Assembly: GCA_903884065.1 (NCBI GenBank)
Contig: CAISDL010000026.1
Coordinates: forward strand, 1 to 32,294
Direction: 5' to 3'
DNA length: 32,294 bases
From: an uncultured Actinomycetes bacterium
GTDB lineage: Bacteria; Actinomycetota; Actinomycetes; Mycobacteriales; Mycobacteriaceae
The notes beneath the pieces were generated by a model. The model worked only from the letters and a program-made list of their open reading frames with translations, searched no databases and was not told the DNA's origin. Shown in pieces: positions 26,379-32,294 of this stretch. Each line of letters begins with the position of its first letter. The first letter of the stretch is position 1. Made by a program: the position numbers and the translations under genes.

Positions 26379-28145
26379 TCAAGGCTCTGCGCGGTCCGCC
26401 TGCGCAGCATCGAGCAGTTCGCGGGCGTGCGCCCGGCCGGTGTCGGACTCGCCCAGCCCGGCGAGCATGCGGGCCAGTTCGGCCACCCGTTGCTCGCTGT
26501 CGAGCCGACGCACCTCGCTGGCCGGGCCGCTGCTGTCGACCACGAGGTGGGTGTCGGCGTAGGCCGCCACCTGCGGCAGGTGGGTGACCACGATGACCTG
26601 GTGACTGCGGGCCAGCCGGGCCAGCCGCCGGCCGATCTGCACGGCGGCCCGGCCGCCGACACCCGCGTCGACCTCGTCGAACACCATGGTGGTGCCCTCG
26701 GCCGAGGCGGCCAGCACGACCTCCAGAGCCAGCATCACCCGCGACAGCTCACCGCCCGAGGCGCTCTTGGTCAGCGGCAGCAGATCGGTGCCGCCCGGGC
26801 ATCCCCGACGTGCGGTGAAGCCGAACTCCACCAGGTCGACGCCGTCGGAGCCGGCGTGCGCCGTCTCCCCCGACGGCAGCCGCAGCGGCGCGGCGTCATC
26901 GTCGCGTGCAGGCAGGGTGACGACTCCGACGGTGAATCCGGCGTCGGCCATCGCCAGGCCGGCCAACTCGGCGGTGACCGCGGCCGCCAGGCCCGTCGCC
27001 GAAGCGCGCCGTAGCCCCGAGAGCGCCGAGGCTGCGTCGGTGACCTGCCCGGCGAGTTCATCGACCCGGCGCGACAGACCGGTCAGCGCCTCCTCCGATA
27101 CGTCGAGTTGCGCCAGTCGCTGCCGGGCCTCAGCCGCCCACCGGAGCACGCCGTCGACGTCGGCGGCGTATTTGCGGGTCAGGCTGCGCAATGCGGCCTG
27201 CCGCGACAGCTTGACCTCCAGCGCGCTGGCGTCGACGGGCAGGTCCGCCAGGAACTGGCCGAGCTCGCCGCTGACGTCGGCCACCACCGTGAGGGCATCA
27301 CTGAGCTGGCCGGCCAGGCCGGTCAGCACGGTGTCACCGGCGGAGTCCAGCAAGGCGGCCGCGCGGCTGAGATAGTCTGCGGCAGAACGGTTGTCGACAT
27401 CCCGGGCGTCATCGGCACCCGAGAGCACCGCTCGCGCACCGGCTGCCGCCTCGCGCACCGCGTCGAGTTCGGAGAGCCGGCGGATGTCGGCCACCAACGC
27501 CTCATCCTCACCGGCGGCGGGGTCCGCCTGCGCGATCTCGGCCAGCGCGAACTTCAGCCGGTCGGCCTCCTGGGCCATCTCGCGGGCACTGTTGATCCGG
27601 TCGACCAGGTCTCGCCGGGCCACCAGCCATTCGTCGCGCAGTTTGCGGTAACGCTCCAGGGCGGCAGCCGCACCGGCGAACCGGTCCAGTGCCGCGCGCT
27701 GCTCGTCGGGCCGCATGAGTCGCAACTGGTCGTTCTGCCCATGCAACGTCAGCAGGCCCGTCGTGAATGTGGTGAGCGTTTTCGCGGGCACGCTGCGCCC
27801 ACCGAGGTAGGCCCGGGAGGGGCCGTCCCGGCTGACCGACCGCAGCGCGATGATGCTGCCGTCGTCGTCGCGGTCGGCACCTGAGGATTCGAGGATCTCG
27901 TCGACCCGGGCCGAGGTCGGCGGGTCGATGTCGGCGGTGCTGAACCGGCCCTCCACCACCGCGCGGGTGGCCCCGGAGCGCACGCGGGTGGCGTCGGCCC
28001 GCGCGCCGCCGAGCAGATGCAGGCCGGTGACCACCATGGTCTTGCCGGTGCCGGTCTCCCCGGTCAGGACCGTCAGCCCGCGGTCGAATTCCGCGGTGGC
28101 CGAACTGATCGCGCCCAGCGCCTCGATCCGGATCTCGGCCAGCAT
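26379..28145 (-). CDS. recN: DNA repair ATPase RecN
   Basis: 588 residues, SMC-like. Walker A GETGTGKT (29-36) at the N-terminus, long coiled-coil arms between (about 160-340), and the ABC signature SASGGELSRVMLALE followed by Walker B TMVFDEVDAGVGG near the C-terminus. RecN holds DNA ends together during double-strand break repair. Its ATG is immediately next to the nadK stop. No LexA box is evident in front because it is internal to the operon. Confidence 0.97.
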   Translation of the reverse strand: MLAEIRIEALGAISSATAEFDRGLTVLTGETGTGKTMVVTGLHLLGGARADATRVRSGATRAVVEGRFSTADIDPPTSARVDEILESSGADRDDDGSIIALRSVSRDGPSRAYLGGRSVPAKTLTTFTTGLLTLHGQNDQLRLMRPDEQRAALDRFAGAAAALERYRKLRDEWLVARRDLVDRINSAREMAQEADRLKFALAEIAQADPAAGEDEALVADIRRLSELDAVREAAAGARAVLSGADDARDVDNRSAADYLSRAAALLDSAGDTVLTGLAGQLSDALTVVADVSGELGQFLADLPVDASALEVKLSRQAALRSLTRKYAADVDGVLRWAAEARQRLAQLDVSEEALTGLSRRVDELAGQVTDAASALSGLRRASATGLAAAVTAELAGLAMADAGFTVGVVTLPARDDDAAPLRLPSGETAHAGSDGVDLVEFGFTARRGCPGGTDLLPLTKSASGGELSRVMLALEVVLAASAEGTTMVFDEVDAGVGGRAAVQIGRRLARLARSHQVIVVTHLPQVAAYADTHLVVDSSGPASEVRRLDSEQRVAELARMLAGLGESDTGRAHARELLDAAQADRAEP

Positions 28146-29078
28146 CTACTTCTCCCGCCAGCCGGTGACCGGAAGTCGGAATTTGCGCACCAACCGGTCG
28201 GTGAAGGGCGCGCTGTCCAATCGCACCCACTTCAGCGGTGTCTGGCACTTGGTCACCGTCAGACGTCCGCCGGCGGGAACGACCGCCTCCCGGCGGCCGT
28301 CACAGAGGACCACGGCGTCGGCGTTGTCGGGGCCGACGTCAACGGTGATCACGGCGTTGGGGTTGGTGACCATCGGGCGGGCGAACAGCGCATGAGCGTT
28401 GTTGGGCACCACGATGATGGCCTCAAGATCCGGCCACACCACCGGTCCCCCGGCCGAGAAGGCGTAGGCCGTGGACCCGGTCGGGCTCGACACCAGCACC
28501 CCGTCGCAGCCGAACGCCGACACCGGGCGGTCGTCGATGGCCACCACGACGCCCAGCACCCCCTGATGGGTGCCCTTCTCCAGGCTGGCCTCGTTGAGCG
28601 CCCAGCCGCGCGACAGCACCTCGGTCCCGACGCTGACCTCCACGTCGAGCGTCATCCGGTGCTCGATGCGGTGGTCGCGGGCGATCACGTGGTCGAGGAT
28701 CTCGTCGATCGCTTCGGCTTCGGCTTCGGCAAGAAATCCGATGCGGCCGAGATTGACTCCCAGAACCGGTATTTCGGCGTTGCGGGCCAGTTCGGCGGCT
28801 CGCAGGAACGTGCCGTCGCCCCCGAGGACGAGCACGAGTTCGCAGCCGTCGGCGGAGCGCTGCTCGTCGTCGACGACGACGATGTCGGCACCGGTGGTCC
28901 GCAGATCAGCCGGGTCGAGGTGAAGAGAGCCGCGGTCGACGGCCTCCCGGGACAGCACCCGCAGGCGGATACCGTTCTCGCCCAATGTCTTGGCGACCCG
29001 ATGGGCGGTCTCGTTCGCCTCGCCGTGACCGGGATGCACCACAAGCAGGATGGTTCTGCTCCCAGGGTCCGTGTTCAC
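28146..29078 (-). CDS. nadK: NAD kinase
   Basis: 310 residues. [17 protein letters not shown] (GGDGT at 86-90), [23 protein letters not shown] (conserved NE) and [26 protein letters not shown] are the four NAD kinase motifs. It makes NADP from NAD using ATP or polyphosphate. Start GTG 29078 overlaps the tlyA stop (GTGA). The tlyA-nadK-recN order is conserved in mycobacteria. Confidence 0.97.
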   Translation of the reverse strand: MNTDPGSRTILLVVHPGHGEANETAHRVAKTLGENGIRLRVLSREAVDRGSLHLDPADLRTTGADIVVVDDEQRSADGCELVLVLGGDGTFLRAAELARNAEIPVLGVNLGRIGFLAEAEAEAIDEILDHVIARDHRIEHRMTLDVEVSVGTEVLSRGWALNEASLEKGTHQGVLGVVVAIDDRPVSAFGCDGVLVSSPTGSTAYAFSAGGPVVWPDLEAIIVVPNNAHALFARPMVTNPNAVITVDVGPDNADAVVLCDGRREAVVPAGGRLTVTKCQTPLKWVRLDSAPFTDRLVRKFRLPVTGWREK

Positions 29079-29884
29079 TGCGGCCCCTCCGCGACGGCCC
29101 GCCGGACCGCGTCGTCCAGGTCCGCTCCCAGCAGGGGGGCACCGGTCCGGGCGCGCAGTCGCAGGAAGTATTCGACGTTGCCGGACGGCCCCGGCAGCGG
29201 ACTGGCCACCGCTGCCACGGTGTGCCACCCGAGCCCGGCCGCCCGACGCGAGACTCCCAGCACCGCCTCGGCCCGAAGCCGGGGGTCGGTGACGACGCCA
29301 CCGGGGCCCACCTGGCCCTTGCCGACCTCGAATTGCGGTTTCACCATCGGAACGATATCTGCGTGCGGTCCCGCGCATGCGGTGAGTGCGGGCAGCGCTG
29401 TGGACAGTGAGATGAAGGACAGATCGGCGACGACGAGATCGACCGGCCCGCCGATCGCCTCGGCGGTGAGATCGCGGACGTTGGTCCGCTCGATGACGCG
29501 CACCCGCTGATCGGAGCGCAGCGACCAGGCCAGCTGGCCGTATCCCACGTCAACGGCGACCACCTCGGCCGCCCCGCGATCCAGCAGCACGTCGGTGAAC
29601 CCACCGGTGGATGCCCCGGCGTCCAGCGCACGACTGTCCGCCACGTCGATGCCGAAGGCGTCCAGCGCCCCGATGAGTTTGTGGGCTCCCCGGGAAACCC
29701 AGGTCCGCTCTCCGGCGTCCGCCACGGCCAGCTGCGCCGTCACCGCCACGGCGGTCGCCGGTTTGGCCGCCGGCATGCCGTCGATGGTGACCCGTCCGGC
29801 ACCGATGAGTTCAGCCGCCTGCTGCCGTGAGCGGGCAAGTCCCCGACGGACCAACTCGGCGTCGACCCGGGCGCGGCGCGTCAT
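29075..29884 (-). CDS. tlyA: 16S/23S rRNA 2'-O-methyltransferase TlyA
   Basis: 269 residues. S4 domain (about 6-60; [26 protein letters not shown]) then a FtsJ-like methyltransferase domain with the SAM motif [15 protein letters not shown] (87-101), [10 protein letters not shown] and [12 protein letters not shown]. TlyA methylates 16S C1409 and 23S C1920; loss gives capreomycin and viomycin resistance in mycobacteria. The gene appears intact. I start at ATG 29884; a few upstream codons remain open but add nothing conserved. It overlaps nadK. Confidence 0.96.
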   Translation of the reverse strand: MTRRARVDAELVRRGLARSRQQAAELIGAGRVTIDGMPAAKPATAVAVTAQLAVADAGERTWVSRGAHKLIGALDAFGIDVADSRALDAGASTGGFTDVLLDRGAAEVVAVDVGYGQLAWSLRSDQRVRVIERTNVRDLTAEAIGGPVDLVVADLSFISLSTALPALTACAGPHADIVPMVKPQFEVGKGQVGPGGVVTDPRLRAEAVLGVSRRAAGLGWHTVAAVASPLPGPSGNVEYFLRLRARTGAPLLGADLDDAVRRAVAEGPQ

Positions 29885-29891
29885 GCGCGGC

Positions 29892-30083
29892 TCAGCCCTT
29901 CTCGACCGATTCCAACGCGTCGACAAGGATCTGGTGCGCCTCCTCGAGACGACCTCCCGCCGCGTCGATGTCGGTCACGTCGGCATCCTCGGACGCCTCG
30001 GGGTCGACGCGGGGAAGATCGGCCAGGACGGCGTCCACCCGGGTTCGAATCTGCTGCGGATCGGTGCTCATGTCAGCGGTCAC
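29892..30083 (-). CDS. Small conserved mycobacterial protein (Rv1693-like)
   Basis: 63 residues with GTG 30083, or 59 with ATG 30071. Acidic and mostly helical (DPQQIRTRVDAVLADLPRV; GGRLEEAHQILVDALESVEKG); no known domain. It is retained at the same place, between the HAD phosphatase and tlyA. I prefer the GTG because it overlaps the upstream stop as GTGA, like its neighbours; the ATG has only a weak ribosome site. Function unknown. Confidence 0.7.
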   Translation of the reverse strand: MTADMSTDPQQIRTRVDAVLADLPRVDPEASEDADVTDIDAAGGRLEEAHQILVDALESVEKG

Positions 30084-31120
30084 GCTAGCGGATCGGCCGC
30101 GCTCGTTGAATGTCCGGTGAGCAGCGACCACCGTTGCAGCGCAGCGCGCGCGGCGTCGTCCCCGGCCTGCACCGCACGATGCAGACCGTCCGGGCCGGCG
30201 TCCCACAGGGCACGGGCCACGGCCCGCACGATCGACAGTCCATCCTCGCCGGGCTGACGTCCGGTTGCGGTGACGGTCACCGCGCCGGGGCCGACGTCGG
30301 TTTTCCAGGCCGGATGCGCGGCGATCGCCAATGAATCGGCATCGTCGAGCAGGGACCGCAGATCGGCGCCGAGATAGGTCGGGCGCTGATCGGCGACGGC
30401 GTAGACCGCATCGCGGGCGTTGTTCACTCCGGTGAGCACCATCAGGCTCGGCAGGTCCGCTGCGTTGGCCCCGGCGATGTCGGTGTCCAGGCGATCCCCG
30501 ACGACCAGTGGGCTGGCGAAGTCGCCGCGGGCCAGGGCGTCGTGCATCAGAGCAGGCGCCGGTTTGCCGGCGACGAGGGGTTCGGCGCCCGTCGCGGTCC
30601 GCATCGCCGCGACCAGGGAGCCGTTGCCCGGCAGCAGTCCGCGCTCGGTGGGCAGCGTGGCATCGAGATTCGACGTCACCCAGACCGCACCCGACCGGAT
30701 CGCCAATGCCGCCTCGGCGAGATCCGACCAGCAGATGGTCATAGACAGCCCCTGGATGACGGCGACCGGGCCCTCGGCGAAGGTGCGCACCGGCTGCAAT
30801 CCGACGGCGCTGACCTCTGCGGCCAGGGCGTCGGTTCCGAGCACGAGGACCGTCGAACCGGCGGGCAGACGTTGACTCAGCATCCGCGCCGCGCTCTGGG
30901 CGCTGGTCACCACATCGTCAGGGGCCGCGGTGAAGCCGAGTTCGACGAGATGGTCGGCAACCTCGTCGGCTGAGCGGGTGGCGTTATTGGTGACGAAGAG
31001 AGAACGGCAACCGATGGCACCGAGCGTCTCGACGGCACCGTCCGTCGGCGCGTGACCGCGGAACACCGTGCCGTCCAAGTCGAGAAGTAGGCAATCATGC
31101 TGGCCTGCAAGGGTTGTCAT
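30080..31120 (-). CDS. HAD-superfamily sugar/nucleotide phosphatase (NagD-like)
   Basis: 346 residues. LLLDLDGTVFRG (Asp14, Asp16; motif I), SLFVTNNATRS (motif II), GKPAPALMHDAL (motif III Lys) and VVGDRLDTDIAGAN (motif IV) define a IIA HAD phosphatase of the NagD/p-nitrophenylphosphatase group; the Rv1692 orthologue acts on glycerol-3-phosphate. The extra C-terminal domain (about 270-346) is seen in the mycobacterial members. ATG 31120 begins one base after the upstream TPR gene's stop. Confidence 0.9.
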   Translation of the reverse strand: MTTLAGQHDCLLLDLDGTVFRGHAPTDGAVETLGAIGCRSLFVTNNATRSADEVADHLVELGFTAAPDDVVTSAQSAARMLSQRLPAGSTVLVLGTDALAAEVSAVGLQPVRTFAEGPVAVIQGLSMTICWSDLAEAALAIRSGAVWVTSNLDATLPTERGLLPGNGSLVAAMRTATGAEPLVAGKPAPALMHDALARGDFASPLVVGDRLDTDIAGANAADLPSLMVLTGVNNARDAVYAVADQRPTYLGADLRSLLDDADSLAIAAHPAWKTDVGPGAVTVTATGRQPGEDGLSIVRAVARALWDAGPDGLHRAVQAGDDAARAALQRWSLLTGHSTSAADPLA

Positions 31121-31121
31121 A

Positions 31122-31940
31122 TCAGGCAAGTTCGTCGATGCGTTCTTCGGCGTCGGTGACTCCGTCGACATCGGCGGCCGCCGAGTGCATGAACCACTGC
31201 AGCGCGTCGGCACTGCGGCCCAGCGCCAGCAGCGTTTCGGCGTAGGCATAGAACAGCCGCGCCGCGGTGGCGCCGGTGCGGGAGGGATCCGGCGCAGGCG
31301 AGGACAGCACGGCGAGCGCCTGATCCAGGTGGCCGAGATCAGCCCGGGCCCCGGCCGCCACGATGCGCATCTCGTCGGCGTCATCGCCGGTGAGCCCGGC
31401 AGCCTCCGGGCTGCGGGCCAGTTCGATGGCCCGCTCCGGGCGGCCGACCCCGCGCTCGCAGTCGGCGATGAGCGGGAGGAGCTGAGACTTAGACCCCATG
31501 CGGCGGGCGGCCCGGAACTCAGCCAGAGCCTGGGCCCAGTCTCCGCAATGGTAGGCGGCGACGCCGACGGCTTCCCGGATGACGGCGATGCGCCCGGACC
31601 GCTGCCGGGCAGCCTGGGCATGGGCCAAGGCGGCCTCAGGGTCGTCGTCGAGCAGTTCACCGGCCGCGACAAGGTGGCGGGCCACGGTATCGGCGGTGGA
31701 CTTGTCCAGGGTCAACAACTCTGCCCGGATGTCGGGCGCCAGTTGCTTGGCCTCGATGCTGCCGGGAATGGCCGGACCACCGGGCTGACCCGCAGAGCCG
31801 GCCGAATGCTGCGGTTGCTCAGTGCGGGCGCGCCCGGGACCCGACCGGCGCGGGGCCGATGAGCCACGGCGCACCCGGTTGGGCTCGGCGGAATGTCGTA
31901 TCGGACGTCCCTCGGCACCCTTGTTCTCGTCTGCGGCCAT
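31122..31940 (-). CDS. TPR-repeat protein (Rv1691-like)
   Basis: 272 residues. The first 70 are basic and Pro/Ser-rich, probably disordered (RRGSSAPRRSGPGRAR). The rest (about 80-272) is helical with tetratricopeptide-like pairs: LDDDPEAALAHAQAARQRSG, YHCGDWAQALAEFRAARRMG, AYAETLLALGRSADALQWFMHSAAAD. Such scaffolds bind other proteins; the partner is unknown. ATG 31940 is the first gene of a run down to recN. The frame is open to 32054, but I choose this start because of the promoter element in front. Confidence 0.83.
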   Translation of the reverse strand: MAADENKGAEGRPIRHSAEPNRVRRGSSAPRRSGPGRARTEQPQHSAGSAGQPGGPAIPGSIEAKQLAPDIRAELLTLDKSTADTVARHLVAAGELLDDDPEAALAHAQAARQRSGRIAVIREAVGVAAYHCGDWAQALAEFRAARRMGSKSQLLPLIADCERGVGRPERAIELARSPEAAGLTGDDADEMRIVAAGARADLGHLDQALAVLSSPAPDPSRTGATAARLFYAYAETLLALGRSADALQWFMHSAAADVDGVTDAEERIDELA

Positions 31941-31947
31941 CGGGTAG

Positions 31948-31953
31948 AGGATA
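31948..31953 (-). promoter_or_regulatory. Possible leaderless -10 of the TPR-to-recN operon
   Basis: Minus-strand TATCCT (TAnnnT) lies 7 bases before ATG 31940, so the transcript may begin at the start codon. No ribosome site is visible in between. Confidence 0.4.
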
Positions 31954-32071
31954 CGGCCAACCGAAGCCGATATCCGCATCGCGACCGCTATCGCGGAGAT
32001 ATTGCCGGCGATACTCGTCGCAGGACGCCATTCCAGGCGGCCGGCGACAATCATGAATGGCCCGGCGAATT

Positions 32072-32093
32072 AGCCGAATTCAGTAATACGGCT
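32072..32093. repeat. Imperfect inverted repeat between rRNA terminator and TPR gene
   Basis: AGCCGAATT, four bases CAGT, then AATACGGCT: 8 of 9 positions pair. Could be a second hairpin of the rRNA operon end or an operator. No poly-T follows. Confidence 0.4.
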
Positions 32094-32111
32094 GCCATTG
32101 AAATAGATGTG

Positions 32112-32145
32112 CCTGAGCCCCCCAGTGTTGGCTGGGGGGCTCAGG
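32112..32145 (-). terminator. Intrinsic-type terminator hairpin of the rRNA operon
   Basis: A perfect 14-bp stem, CCTGAGCCCCCCAG (32112-32125) against CTGGGGGGCTCAGG (32132-32145), with a six-base loop, lies 11 bases past the 3' end of the 5S rRNA. It is followed on the minus strand by a T-rich but not pure U tract, usual for mycobacterial terminators. Confidence 0.88.
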
Positions 32146-32155
32146 GCTTGGTGTG

Positions 32156-32270
32156 TGTTCGGCGGTGTCCTACTTTTCCACCCTGTTGGGTAGTATCATC
32201 GGCGCTGGCTGGCTTAGCTTCCGGGTTCGGGATGGGTCCGGGCGTTTCCCTGCCGCTATGGCCGCCGTAA
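32156..32270 (-). rRNA. rrf: 5S ribosomal RNA
   Basis: Minus strand begins TTACGGCGGCCATAGCGGC and continues through GGGAAACGCCCGG, CCCATCCCGAACCCGGAAGC and AGTAGGACACCGCC to GAACA. Ends pair (GGCGG/CCGCC). About 115 nt, almost the known mycobacterial 5S sequence. The 23S gene should lie beyond the right edge. Confidence 0.97.
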
Positions 32271-32294
32271 CTTTATGTAAATTGTTGAGTTGCC

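Overview
The window is chromosome of a high-GC actinobacterium, almost certainly a rapidly growing mycobacterium (Mycolicibacterium-like). The right two thirds keep the gene order of the M. tuberculosis Rv1691-Rv1713 block: TPR protein, HAD phosphatase, small Rv1693-like protein, tlyA, nadK, recN, steA, mctB/steB, pyrG, Nudix hydrolase, xerD, parA, scpA, scpB, rluB, cmk and der, all on the minus strand. At the far right is a 5S rRNA with its terminator, which fits the second rRNA operon (rrnB) that fast growers carry downstream of tyrS. Genus is inferred from protein sequence and synteny, not from a search.

Left third (1 to about 12,030) is accessory. It opens with the last 68 codons of a mycobacterial-type dnaB. 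Eight bases after the dnaB stop lies a TGT that looks like the end of a Tn7-like transposon, followed by an AT-rich repeat-bearing end and a tightly overlapping operon: TnsA-like endonuclease, TnsB-like DDE transposase, TnsC-like AAA+ ATPase and a very long TniQ/TnsD-like targeting protein with a zinc ribbon and four helix-turn-helix units at its C-terminus. This layout (host gene 3' end, transposon end, tnsA first) is that of Tn7 at glmS, and suggests a Tn7-like element that uses the 3' end of dnaB as attachment site. I could not find the opposite end. dnaB is normally near oriC, so its presence about 14 kb from der is itself unexplained.

Next comes a minus-strand operon (F420-dependent LLM oxidoreductase, TetR regulator, AhpD-like protein) with a palindromic operator candidate. 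It may be transposon cargo. Then an independent integrative module: two small helix-turn-helix proteins and a tyrosine integrase, all overlapping, reading into the 3' end of tRNA-Pro(GGG), with tandem 11-bp repeats between integrase and tRNA.

Core from 12,033 onward: a TauE/SafE transporter, then a DUF222-HNH (13E12-type) gene whose start codon sits inside a near-perfect mycobacterial SOS box, then the long housekeeping block. Most minus-strand genes overlap by ATGA or GTGA, so translation is likely coupled. parA-scpA-scpB-rluB-cmk-der form one run (chromosome organisation, ribosome and nucleotide functions); pyrG-Nudix-xerD another; the TPR gene through recN a third; steA and mctB a pair. 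A catechol O-methyltransferase-like gene lies on the plus strand, divergent from parA. xerD contains two copies of a 22-bp repeat that appear to have been inserted in frame.
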